DNA of 64,000 nt from Cryptomeria japonica (taxonomy: Eukaryota; Streptophyta; Pinopsida; Cupressales; Cupressaceae). The notes under the pieces are model-generated. The model was not told the DNA's origin. It searched no databases and saw only the letters and a list, made by a program, of their open reading frames with translations. Position numbers and translations under genes: made by a program. Below, piece by piece: positions 48,201-59,719 of this stretch. Where the stretch lies: contig NC_081412.1 in the NCBI RefSeq assembly GCF_030272615.1, positions 99,821,796 through 99,885,795 of the forward strand, given 5' to 3'. The number at the start of each line of letters is the position of its first letter. Within the stretch, counting starts at the first letter, position 1.

Positions 48201-48437
48201 AGGAGATACAATCACAAGGTCATCCCTCGCAACTTCAAAGTTGGTGACCTAGTCCTCAAAGAAAATCCAAGAAATCAGCAAGATCAAGAAAAGAAAGGGA
48301 AGTTTGAACCTAACTGGTTGGGTCCCTATGTAATCATATCAGTCTATGGATCAGGTGCCTATCAGCTCACAACCTCAGAAGGAGATGTGATTGAAGAACC
48401 AACTAACAACATTCATCTAAAGAAATACTACACTTGA
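45249..48437 (+). pseudogene. Gypsy pol: RT, dual RNase H, integrase, broken
   Basis: One frame for 3.2 kb with 15 in-frame stops and no frameshift. RT: FSWSYADMPG, ICTNFRDVNKACPKDDFPLP, YVDD at 45816-45827. First RNase H about 46200-46620. Then a second, archaeal-type RNase H (WTLYFDGSYTQHG at about 46686, YGDSQLVINQINN). The double RNase H points to the Tat lineage. Integrase: HKLHEGICGTH zinc-binding half near 47371, but the two Cys positions now read YPKY; catalytic Asp 47586, Asp 47769, Glu 47877; C-terminal NWLGPYVI at about 48312. No chromodomain follows. Stops: 45657, 45888, 46068, 46197, 46425, 46959, 46980, 47448, 47535, 47544, 47562, 47802, 47805, 47817, 47859. Inactive. Confidence 0.88.
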
Positions 48438-49725
48438 GTAGTCCAAATGCATGAAAAAAAAAAGAAAAAAAAAAGATAGAATAAAAGCAACTGGCAAAAA
48501 CCTGGTAACAGGCGCTATTGTGAAAGGACAACTTCTCTATCTATATCCACATCCTTATCTTCGCAGTAAAACACTATCGGCCATCGCCTGACACTTAGCA
48601 AATATCTATTCAGGACATACTTAGCATAGTCACTATCCTTGTCTATCCATATATATACTCTTACCATATTCCACCATGGCTTGGAAATCATTGTACATAT
48701 CCACATCAAGAGGCACACTTAGCTAGGGGCAAAATTCGTCAAACTTGCAACATATTTAGGCCGTCAAACACTAGAAGAAAACTCAGAACATCTCATCTAG
48801 CAAATCAAACTAGCACAACCACAAAGCAAAACATCAAACGGTAAACAAAAGATTCCTCAGACTGCTACGATGGATGATTTTCTGAAGTAACAAATGTTTG
48901 CATTTTTGCATAAAGTCTTGACTATTTTTGCACTTGAACTTTTTGAATTATTGGACTCTTTAAATTTTCTCAAACAATGCTTCCAAGCTAGAGAAAATCA
49001 AGAAACTCCAATATTTTTTTAGTCTTCTATCTGTGAGGCGCTCGTTTGTACTGTGTAAATACTTGTCTCGAGATGTGATGTACAAACACATCACTGAAGA
49101 CTTGATTCCGCTTTACGCATACAAATAGTTTAATCTTGTCTGTTTATACACAATCCGCACTCAGGTCATCCTGGTTTAATTATACCTTGAAGCTTGTGCT
49201 ATCTTGCAAAATCAAACATCATGTAAATTTTTGTCAGGTTATTATGGTTCAATTATACCATTATGCTTGTATAAATTTTCAACATATCCCAAACAAATCA
49301 ATGCTCAATGATGATACTTATCTCGAAAGTAAATAACATATGGTTATATCAGGATGACAAATGTAGAATGAGGATGCTCCAACAACATAGTTGCATATCA
49401 TTTTACAAATAGTTGCATATCATTTTACAATTAGTTGCACATCATTATCATAAATCTCATTTTCAAGATACATCTCATAAATCAAACATCATAGCACATA
49501 TTCATCATGCATTTACATCTATCAAAGAATTACATCATCATAGAATAAACAAACAACATATAGAAAGCATGAATCCATAACACATCACATGAAGATCAAG
49601 GAAAATGGTGCCGTCTATATATATATATATATATATATATCTCCAAAAAAGATCACAATACAACATATGTCATGTCTCTGTCAAATACAAATACAATGAT
49701 CAAAATACAATGGAGACAACATCTC
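48438..49725. other. Gypsy 3' internal region, non-coding
   Basis: It holds a 28-nt purine-only tract at about 48454-48481, a 22-bp tandem repeat of three units (TAGTTGCATATCATTTTACA, starting 49388, 49410 and 49432) and a (TA)n run at about 49616-49640. No gene is seen. By position it separates pol from the antisense PMD-type ORF. Confidence 0.5.
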
Positions 49726-51038
49726 TCAAGTATGACTATCTCCTGACGGAGACGATCTCGCTACAGAAGTCCCCACCCCTAGATCTCCAGGAGGATCATG
49801 TCTCGATGGCCCTGTCACACCTCGACTCTCTGACCATGACCCGGTCTCTCGAGATCGACTAGATCTTGACTATGTAAAGCTCTATACTTGGTGATCCCTA
49901 GGTACCGCAGCCTCATAATGATGATGGTAGTACTCTACCTCCTAAGATCTCAAAGAAAGCTCTCTCAGGGTGTCTCTCATTGGACCACCTACTGCTACTC
50001 TCTGCACACTCGCTGCAAGCTCCTCCGCTCGACCCCACCGCTCTATCTCTGTGTCTCGCTCACTGGTTAGCTGAGCAATCTGTCGCTATTGCATTAGTAG
50101 CTATGCCTGTAGCTGCTATACCATCATCTATAGGGTCCTAATCTATGCGTCCTCCACATGAGTAGGGATCTGGACCTGTAGGGGTACCTGTGAAGAGATA
50201 TCCCCTCTCCCTCTACCTGTCCTCAGTGCTGGAGGCAGTAGCACATCAATCCTCCTCCTCTGAAATGACCATCTCACCTCCTCAGTCCCTCCCACTGTAG
50301 CTATCACCTCCCCCACCATCCCCTCACCACCTGCTCCAATGGTCAACCCTCCTCTCCCTCTATCCATCACAGCTTGTCGAACTACTCTCTCCAACCATCT
50401 ATCACCACCATCCCTCCCTCTGTCTCCTCTCCTCCCTCTGTCTCCTCCTCTCTCCCGATCTCCTCTCCCTCATCGTCCTCCTCCACCATTTCCATCATCC
50501 TCATCATCTCCACCTCCCTCGTCCTCATCATCATCAAATGTAGGCCACATCTCCTCTGAATCTGATATCCTTGCCACCGCCCGCGCTACGAACAATCTGG
50601 AGAACTCATCTGTCATCCCAACATCCAAAATCTCTGGGGAATAATCCCATATCTGGCTTGCTAAGCTAACAAAATCCTCTACAACCACCACACTGTCAAT
50701 AGTCGAACCCCAATCTGGTATGTCCTGCCTCCGGCGCACATACAAGCAGGTCCCCTATGGTATACCCTACTGTCAACCATACTACCGCAAAACTTTGGTG
50801 ACCACGAATCTCTCAATCACAAACGGGGTCCTCCCTATCAGGTATCGAGTCATAAAAACATAGGGCATCTCTAGCCCATCCTCCACCCATACCTCGCAAC
50901 CTGTATACGGTCGCCAAACAACCATATCAATGTCATCCAAAACCCTCCTCCAATGCTCCAGTTTGCCTAGCTTCCGCTGGACAACTAATCCCCTGTACCC
51001 ATATGCATAGGCACGTCCAACGGGCCTATCTCTATGGA
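49726..51038 (-). pseudogene. Antisense PMD-type ORF in the gypsy 3' region
   Basis: One minus-strand frame from the LTR junction to TGA 49726, about 437 codons, without frameshift but with 12 in-frame stops (50782, 50773, 50767, 50470, 50143, 50128, 50116, 50101, 50086, 49942, 49882, 49870; ten are TAG). The N-terminal part has LEHWRRVLDDIDMVVWRPY (about 50905-50965), ending VLR, then YG and GIP separated by stops. This matches the plant mobile domain pattern (YRxxLD, WxPY, VLRQFGxxQxIP). An acidic DDDEDEGG stretch, an Arg/Gly-rich stretch and a coiled coil (RQIAQLTSERDTEIERWGRA) follow. Tat-lineage elements are known to carry antisense ORFs between pol and the 3' LTR, so it probably belongs to the gypsy element on the plus strand. 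No in-frame ATG remains at its start. Confidence 0.68.
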
Positions 51039-51067
51039 CGTGGGTTCGAGCCCCACGGTGGGTGCCA
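51039..51067 (+). other. tRNA-Lys-like 3' segment joined to an LTR (extended primer site)
   Basis: 29 nt covering T-stem, T-loop (GGTTCGAGCCC), 3' acceptor strand and CCA (GGTGGGTGCCA), one mismatch from tRNA-Lys(CUU) as I recall it. The last 18 nt equal the primer site found at 39153-39170; the other 11 extend past it. Upstream bases do not convincingly continue a tRNA, so it is not a functional tRNA gene. Confidence 0.7.
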
Positions 51068-51071
51068 GAAA

Positions 51072-52520
51072 TGTATGCGGGAAAAGCGAGACAATAGAAC
51101 TTGAAATGTGGAAAAGGGAGCTCTATGGAGCCTTGCTCACACACCCACAGGACTTCTTGGTGCAAGCTATGAAGTTATGAAGTATAACTCAGCTTCCTAA
51201 GGATGTTTCCATGGTTCTCTATCTTGCACGGTCCCTCAAACTAATGTTTTTGCTCTCAGATCACTGAGCAAAATGGTTTAGGGATGGCAAATGCAAGAAT
51301 GAGGGATGCTTTTTGTTGATTTAATATGAGATGCATCCTAATCTATGCATGATGCTACAAATGCAATAAACTAACTATAAAATGACAAGGTTAGTAAACA
51401 AAACTATCCTAGCATACTATACTAGTTCATGATTTAAGCTATATGATAAGGAACATACTCTAAATTAGCATATTAAGATTAATTCCTAATTTAAAAGAGA
51501 AGCTAAATGATGAGCATATAAAATATGAAATCTTGAATGGATTTGAGTATAACTGAGATGCTAAAGTCTTGGATATTGAAAAATGGAGGTATGAGAGCTC
51601 TATTTATAGCAAAAATAGGGCAATGGATGGCCAGGATTGAAAGAGTTAATCAAGGGTTGAGTTTGAAAGTTGGGAATCCATGTTTGCAATTTGCACCAAT
51701 GAAATGGTGAGAAATGTCAACATAAGACTAGTTGAGAGAAGGGGTTGGAGACATTAAATGCCTGAGAAGACCTCATGATTATCTTAGGGGTAAGGGTTAT
51801 GGTTAAGTTAGGATTACCCATTGGATTAAGCCTTTATCAAAGGATAAACTTTTGTGCAAATGATTAAGGGATAACCATGGTCAAAGCAATGAATGCTTGA
51901 TGAGACCCTTGGGTTACATGGAGGTTGAGTTAAAAGAAATTCTTTAATCATGCTAAAGGGTTGAGTTAACCATTAATGGTTTGGAAGACTTTGGAAAATT
52001 AAGTGGTTGAAGCCTTTAAAGGTTTTCAAAGACTTTGAGGATTTGAGAAGTGACCTCCCCTTGCTTAGGGATGTGACAAAGTTTAGGAGATGGGTTAGGG
52101 TAATTGGAAGCGATTAGAAGAGTCTAGAAGGGGGTTAGGAATAGGGTTTAGGAGGCAAGTGGGAGATGTAGGATTTTGCAAGTGGACGGAGGGATAATAG
52201 GATTTAATTGAAATAAAATGAATTTACTTCAATTTGGTTGCAATTTGGGGAAATTAAATAAATTAGATTTATTCAATTTAGGATAACTATTTAATTAAAT
52301 TTGAATTTAATTAAAAGTGGATGGAAGGGATTTAATTGAATAAAATGATTTATTCATTAAATGGTAAAAAGAAGTCTAGTGAATTTAATTTAAATAAATT
52401 GAGTAATTTACTTAATTTAAATAGAAGAATGTGGGTGATTCAATTAAATTAGATTTAATTAAATAGAGAAATGAACATAAAATATTCATTTAGGAATATG
52501 GTCATTTTTATATGTCTACA
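51072..52520 (-). repeat. Inverted gypsy LTR, full length
   Basis: 1449 bp. In the element direction it begins TGTAGACATATAAAAATG and ends CGCATACA, then a 4-nt spacer and the primer-site/tRNA segment. It is the same family as 37827-39148 but in opposite orientation. TATA box (CTATAAATA on the minus strand) at about 51600-51609. Confidence 0.88.
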
Positions 52521-52623
52521 ATATCTTATTATATAGTTGCTGTACCAATTTATTTACTTCTGCCAGATACATAACGGAAGAAGGCAAATCTAAAAATTAG
52601 TATCAACATTTCTAAGTTTTATT
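52520..52623 (+). repeat. 104-bp direct repeat, right copy
   Basis: Second copy of 37725-37828, beginning at the outer end of the inverted LTR. Confidence 0.85.
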
Positions 52624-54794
52624 TCAATGTTCTCTAGTCTAAAAATAGTTGCTGTATAAATTAATTTAAATCAGACAACTTGTATGCAAAAATTAACATC
52701 TAGATTTAAATGGACTATTCTTTTTAGATTATGTATTTGATTGCATGAAGAAAATAAAATCTAAAGTTAAATGGACTTATTGAAAATAAATGATATCTAG
52801 ATCTAAATAGCGGCGTTTAAAACTTTACATACTTCTGTCAATATTAGCAGCCTGACATTTATATTTAAAAGATGTATATTCATTTAATTAAAATCGGAAA
52901 CCTTTGATTTATCTATTAGAAAGATTTTCAATTATACAGATCGACAACTTAAGATTTTCAAGAATAATATATATATATAATTCTATTCATTTATTTAAAT
53001 TTAAATAAATTCATTTTCTTCCTCTCTAAAAATATACATTTGTACCAGATATAAATAAATAAATATATATATAACTATATATATATTTACATATTTATAT
53101 AATATATAGTATTATTAGTCAAGCATTTTCTTTAGAAAAAAAAAAGATATTTAAAAAAAATATATATATATTTAAAAAAAAAATGGGGGGCCGGGCTCGA
53201 GCCGAACCACTATGCAATGCATAGTGGATGACAGGGGCCGAACCCTGTGCACGACACAGTGGTGGCCTTGGCCGGCGCCACTGTGGGCGTCCACAGTGGG
53301 CGCTGCCGCTGCGGCCGTCCACAGTGAACGACCCGAGGGTGCCACTGTGGTAACCCACAATGAGCGGTGCTGCTCCCCCTAAAACCCCCGCCACCATGAT
53401 CTCCGCCCCTGCATGACACAACCCCTGCAAGATACAAACAAAAGAGATAAAACCCTAGCCCCAGGTAGGGTTAGGGTAAGTGGAAAGAAGTAAGAGATTT
53501 TTTTTGTAAATGTAGAACAATTTAAATGATATATATATAATAATCAGTTAGGGTTTTACATGGAGGATTTTAAATAAGGAAACATAATTATTTATATATA
53601 TAGAGTTGGAAGTACGAATGGATGGGGGTAGATCTTAGATTTAAGATTTCATCTAGTGGTTATAGAATAAAGAGAAGGGTTTTAGTATCTACTTAATATA
53701 AGTTTAGATAAGATGTTGAAACCTTTATATTTAGAAAATAAATAATGTTTCTATATATATGTGTTTGAATAAAAAGGAGATATATAGATTAGATACATGA
53801 ATGTATAAAATCATCTATAATGTATTTGTAAATTTCATAGTTAAAAACATGATTGTATAAATAGTCTATAATGTTAGGATAGGTATTTTAATAAGTGTTT
53901 ATATTCAACATATGTTTTCAAAATAATCATATGGGTATATTTTAAATTAAAAAAAAATGTGGTTTCAAGTTATATTATTATTGAAGTTAATCATTTAGGA
54001 AATTTAATTCTGTAGGTATTTAATTGTCTATAGGGGATCATTCTCAGACCAACTAAATACAGGTTTTAAAGATTAAACCTTATAGAACGAATCTCGTTAC
54101 GGTTCTAATCGACCCTTTAGTCGATTTAGTATAAACTACTTTTAATTATGTTTAAATAAAATATAGACATTTCTAAACTAAGTGCTAGGAATATTTTAAT
54201 TAGTTCCCAAAATCAATTAATGGTTTTCTGTCGAAGATTAATTATATCTTCGTCAATTATTTTAGAAAGTTTGGATTAAATCAACCTATTTACTCAAATT
54301 AGTGAGATAATAAAATTAATTCATTTAGTATTCCACATCTAAGTATATTATTAAGAAAGGGGGTATTATCAGGATGATGGGAACTTGATATTTATTAAAT
54401 AATTGATATCGAACCAAGTAAATTTATTAATGACTATTTGGTAGAGATGGAACTAATTAAGTACTTTGAGAAGCAAACTGGAATGATGGGTTCTTTGAGA
54501 GAATTTAATATGTCCCTTATAAAAATTATTTATTCCGCAGGATAATAGAAGTTATCGTACATAGTTACGTAAGTATTTAATATCAGTTTAAGAATTCTTT
54601 TGGAACAACTTGTTAGGATGTCACAACTAATTAAGAAAAGGTTGCATAAAGTTAAGTGTTTAAATTTTTTTTAAAAAAAAAAAACAAAAAACAAAAACAA
54701 AAAATTCATCTGTGTTTTGCCCAAAGTTTGGGCATGACAGATTACAAAGTCTTCCTCTTCTTCCTCCTCTATTTCTTCATTCTTTTCTTCATCC
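52624..54794. other. AT-rich non-coding flank
   Basis: No gene is seen. It contains diverged copies of phrases found left of the block (for example 52750-52800 versus 37686-37735), TA-rich runs at 52960-53110, a GC-rich island at 53180-53435 described separately, and an A-rich stretch with short AAAAC units at 54661-54703. Confidence 0.4.
53180..53435. repeat. GC-rich island with inverted repeats
   Basis: Strongly GC-rich in an AT-rich setting. Perfect inverted repeats: CCACTATGCA-A-TGCATAGTGG at 53207-53227, and CCACTGTGG-GCGT-CCACAGTGG at 53278-53299. Further single CCACAGTG and CCACTGTGG copies are at 53319-53352. Short open frames through it on the minus strand are compositional and not called as genes. 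Confidence 0.75.
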
Positions 54795-56141
54795 CGTTAG
54801 ATCCAACCGGTGTTGAGAGGGGAGGGGTGAATCAAAACTTTACCAGTTTTAACCAATTGAAACTTTTACTTTAAGTTTGAACTAATTTACCATTCATCAA
54901 TGTAAACATTTACTGCAGAAGATTAAGCATACATGAAAAGATACACAATGACACACAAATTTATCTTGTGGAAACCCAATAGGGAGAAAACCACGGTGTA
55001 AGTAGGAACTCACAAAATTTGTACTCTTCTGGAGTACGCCTGGTTAAGAGCTATCCCTGTTAGGAGATTACAAAGGCACTGTTAGGTGCTACCCGGTTAA
55101 GGGATTTTGATCAAGGCCAGTTAGTGCCTTTACCCTGTTAAGAGTAGCCTGGTTAAAGGACTTAAGAACATTAATTAAAATGTCACCCGGTTAAGGTATT
55201 TTTACAATGGGACCTATTAAAGTCCACCTAGTTAAGAGATTTATGTTGCAGTTGTCAGAAAGCAACAGATGAATGATCTACTTAAATTGCTACTCATTAG
55301 CTTGATTAGATCACAGTGAAGAATTACACTAGGTCTGCATCGGTTATGTTTGTTCTACACAACTCTAATTTCCTGAATGCACTTTCAACTTTGCCTTCTG
55401 CCTATTTGCTGATCCTTGGGATATCACACTCCCGATCCTCTGTCACTTAAGTCACCACTCTGTGAAACTCCACTCTACCGGTCCTCTATCACTCGGCTCA
55501 ACGGTCTCTTAAACTCCCCCTATGTCCACTTTCACATTATCCTCATTCACCTTGACAAAAACCATCTCAAGAATGAGATATGTGTATTTATAGACCCTTT
55601 AGTCAGTCGTCAGCTTTCCCTCCAAAACATTCCTTTCAAAATTCCATTATCATGCCTTAAATCACGTTTCTAAAAACATTGCAGGAATCTTTGTCAATAT
55701 AATCGAACATGCAAATAAGTCTGCCAGTTGACTAAAGAAGACTCTCGATTTAGCTGAATGTAACTAAACGTTACCAGTCTATCGGTTATAGACTCTTCAA
55801 GTGAATTGATCAAAATTTGTCTAGCCGGTTTCCTCTTGAATACTAGTCTGATCTTTTCTTAGCTGAAGGACCTCTTCTGTGTCGATCTACTCACTGCTAC
55901 CCAGTCTACTTACTTCTTGCTTGTCTACTCACTGCTAGTTGGTCTACTCACTGCTTGCCAATCTACTCACTGCTGACTGGTCTACTCATTATTTATCCTG
56001 TTTACTTATTGCTTAGCTAGTTGACCTTAGTATCCTAGTCTACTTACTACCGATGGACTATGAAGACTAAGGAGATGATGTTTCCAACAATGACAACCAT
56101 ATCATTTACCGGTCATATAAAACTGTATCAAAATGCCAACA
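54795..56141 (-). repeat. 3' LTR of non-autonomous element G
   Basis: The plus strand runs from CGTTAGATCCAACCGGTG (first T changed to C) to AAAATGCCAACA, followed by AACTCCCCTTTTGG, the polypurine tract (56142-56155). It shares the start, G-run, CCACGGTG segment and TTAAGG ladder with the LTR of element F. Confidence 0.78.
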
Positions 56142-56283
56142 AACTCCCCTTTTGGCATTGGTGGCAAATACTACAAACTGCTACAAAAGTGTGCCAGTTC
56201 TAGCCCTTGTTTCAGACAAGATTCCAAAATTTCCAAAGTTCCCCCTTTTGCTATCAATAGCAAAGACTATCCAAAAAGATTTA

Positions 56284-59200
56284 TCAAAATAAAGAAAAAA
56301 TCTCTTTGAATCTTTCTTGAGAAACTTTCAAGGAAGATTCCCATGAAGATTGAACCTGTTTCATAGTGGTGAAGTGGCCATGTAAGACTGTAATGAATAC
56401 CTCCATATCATCCACTGTCTTACAGACAGGTTCATTTATTAGGCGGTCCACTTCTTTAATGTTTAGTTGCATGAAATCAACAATTGGTGCTAAATGGCAC
56501 TAGAGCTCTAACCAACTAAGACTTCTTTTGTCTTCTTCATTTTTCAACCATCTGATTTCATGATTTAGCATTTTGACTTTTCTAGTAAAGGTTGATGTTG
56601 AACTAATAAGAGGATCAAAAGAGCTTACCAGATCTTGAATTTCCTTTTGAATTTGATTTCTTTTGTCTTCTAAGTCTTTGATTAAAGCAGAAAAACTTGA
56701 AGATTTCACCAGTAGTTGACCAACTTGCTACAGTATAATTTTAACTTCTTGTGTTTTGGTGGAAAGAGCAACTTTTCCAACTGTTATTTACTCCATTAAG
56801 TTATCTCCTCGCTTTGTTTCATATTGCCTTACTGTAACCTTCTCCAGATCGGTTGCCTTTGAACTGATTGCTTTAACAAGAGTATCCAATTGGTCAATAA
56901 TGGGTGCAATATCATCAACTGCAATGTCCGAGATGAGGTTAGAGAGAATTGTCTTGGCAGAAGTGAGGATTCTTGCCTTATTTTTCTTTCCTCTCAGTTT
57001 AGCTTTTTCAGCTTGGATTTTCAGTTTTTCTGAGACTTTCATCAATTTCTTGGGGTTCATTTTCTTTATATCAATGACTGAGTCATCTTCTTCTTTCTCC
57101 TCTATTCCTTCTTCCTTTTCTATAGCCTAAACTTCTGAGCTTGTTGTTGTGATGATTCTTACCTTTTTCTTTTCACTTTCATTGTCTAAGTCTAACTTCC
57201 TCTTTGCTGGAGGGGTATTCATCACTGCTTTATTATCCTTTACTTTATTCTCTTCCTCTGTTCTCTTCTCTTCCTCTTTTCCTTCCTCTGCTTTCTTATC
57301 TTCCTCTTTCCCTTCTTTAGAGAGAATATAATTTGGTGACAATAAGGTTCTATGAGGTGTATCCTCATAAGGAATGTATTCAACTAACACTTCATCTTGA
57401 GTGGGAGGCTTAGTTTGATCAGCTTCCTTCACCAGTGAAGTGTGTACCAGTTGTTCGATACCCTTTGTCAGATTGGGGATGTCTAACACAACATTTCCTA
57501 TGATGTCCTCAACTATGAAAGTATCAGTCTTTAGTGGAGTCTTTTTCCTTAGCTTTTCCTTTGTCAAGGACAACTACACGTTTGTCCTATTTTGTTTCCT
57601 TTTCAATTTCTTCTTCAGCTTCCTTTCACTTGTCCATAATTTCCTTCCACAAGGCAACACCTTCAGTGTGCACTGCTTCAACTTCACCTACTTCTACTCT
57701 CCCAATTCTAGTCCTTATTTTGAAATGAATGCATGCTTTAGCCACTAGTGAAACTTGATCAAGATCTAAGTCATGCTGCACTTCCATGAGTACTTTTATT
57801 CCGAGTTCCTTTTCAGTAGCTAGAGATGTCTTCCATCTCCCTTCAATTTGATCTTGCAAATATGATGGGATTATGCCATATAATTCATTAGGAGTCCTAC
57901 AAAAATTGTGCAAGTTCCAGATCAGGGCCTCCTCAATTTTCCTTTTATCTTCTTCGTTACTGAGGGAATATCTCCTTCCAACACCGACCATACCTCCAAA
58001 TTCTTTTATCCCATGCACCAACTCATCAACTGTTGGGGCTTTGTTCCTTTGAATTCTTCTAATGTCCTTTATTTCCACATCTGAAGGGGTGTCAGTGACA
58101 TCACCTTCTTTCTCATCCTTTGTAATATTTGAATCACTCTTTTTCTTTCTGGTGTAAGTCACTCCTACCAGTTTGTCTTTGCTTGGTGAAGACATAGGAG
58201 TACCTAGATCCTTTTCCTTTGAGTATGTTGCAAGCTTAGTTGCCGTCGCCCCCTTAGGTTTTGTCTTTGACACTTTCTTCTTTTCACCTTTTGATTCTTC
58301 ATCTTTACCAGGTGTGACCCCTATTTGGTCACTAACACTGGTGGAGGTAGTAGCACTGGATGCTACACTTCCATATTTCTTGTCAAGGGTATCAATCATT
58401 TTTCTTACTTTTCTTTTTATGATTGTCACCTGAAGTTCATGTTTTATTTTGGAGCTTGCCTCATCACATGTTCCAAATCTCTTTGCCTTTGAGTCTACCA
58501 GTTTAGACAAGAGCATATTAACATGAATTTTAACAAGATCTGCTATAACCTCATATCTCATAGGTGGAACCCAAAACATTTTGGGTTGAACTGCTTGAAT
58601 GATACAACAATCTATGTCTACAAGGAAACAAATGTTGTCTTTGTATTTCTGTACTATTCCAGTTGGAATTCTTTCCCTCTTGTGCATCCTAAATTTGGAA
58701 TTCCTTAAAGTATCCCCACATTGTTTCACCAAAATTATTTCCCAGATCCCTAATCATTTCACCTATCTGAACCATGATAGGTTTCTCCTGTGACCGTACT
58801 ACATTACCCTTATCAAGGAAAAAGTTTTGCACATAAAAAAATATACATACCAGTAGCGAGCCATATTTGAATGATTGCTTCTTATCCTTCTTTATTCTTT
58901 CCATCTTAACCATGAATTGACTTTGAATCATCTCACATATATCATAGGTTGCATCTTCTTTGATAATTTGATATCCAGCATGGACGACACCACTCGACAT
59001 ACTATTCATCTGGCTTGATTGATAAACCCTGTAACCCAACACTGCAGAGGCAAATCTTACTTCAACATCCTTAATATGGGTGATTGTTATTGCTCTATTT
59101 TCACACCAAGATTTGGTTAACTAGATGACTTCATTTGATGGAATCGTTCTTAGTGTTAATACTTCACCAGTTGCAATGAACCTTGTCACTCTTTGAATCA

Positions 59201-59594
59201 CCTCCTTTGTAATCTTGATCAGTGCATTAGATTCCAACCACAAAAATTGATCATGAACCCTGCTCCGTACATATCTAACCCAGTCATCATGAAACTGATA
59301 AGGAAAATCAATCACATTAGCCAAACCCTTTGTCTTCAGAGGTAGAAATTCTGGCTTCAATTGATCATTGTCATAGAACCCTTAAAACTCATTTTGAATG
59401 AATTTGTCTCCAAGTTCTTCGAGCTTGAAATGAATGTAGGAGCAAATATCTTCTACCAATAATACACTAGAGGGCATAAATGATATAGCATCGGTCTTGT
59501 TGATTTCATCGGCTATCATCGGGTGCAACTTGAACTCGGGTTGGGGTTCTTTGATAGCTTCAACCAACATAGGAGTCAATATCGATGCTGCCAT
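56284..59594 (-). pseudogene. ORF-X protein of element G (broken)
   Basis: ATG 59594 (MAASILTP) to the stop at 56284, about 1100 codons. Two frame changes (about 58700 and between 57626 and 57573) and several stops. N-terminal part: FKLHPMI, YIHFKLEELGDKF, FLWLESNALIKITKEVIQRV, KYGSLLVCIFF. Middle: PTGIVQKYKDNICFLVD, Lys/Ser/Thr-rich linker, WNLHNFCRTPNELYG, and a GRVEVGEVEAVHTEG segment. C-terminal coiled coil: KATDLEKVTVRQYETKRGD, LIKDLEDKRNQIQKEIQDL, SLKVSQERFKEIF. No enzyme domain is seen. It matches element H along its length and F and D in parts. Function unknown; it occupies the gag-pol position of an LTR element. Confidence 0.75.
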
Positions 59595-59719
59595 GATGAC
59601 CTTCAAACAATCTTTTCTCAAAAAAGGATGAAAACCTTCCTAGGGAATATCAAACACCACTATCGCTCAACTTGAACTTTCAACACAAAAAAAACTTAGC
59701 AAGTTTCAAATCGGCTTTG
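59595..59719 (-). other. Leader of element G, interrupted
   Basis: 125 bp upstream of the ORF-X start. It ends where the LTR of element H begins, so the primer site and 5' LTR of G would lie beyond H, outside the window. Confidence 0.55.

Noticed and set aside
50339-50644. Plus-strand Ser/Pro-rich open frame
   Set aside because: It is the antisense of the acidic and Arg/Gly-rich part of the PMD-type ORF, which has recognisable domain content on the minus strand.
51039-51067. Functional tRNA-Lys gene
   Set aside because: Only the T-arm and the acceptor 3' strand with CCA are present. Sequence upstream does not form the anticodon and D arms, and genomic plant tRNA genes lack an encoded CCA.
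53119-53437. Minus-strand frames rich in Ala, Gly and Arg
   Set aside because: They lie in the GC-rich inverted-repeat island; openness follows from composition and no motif is present.
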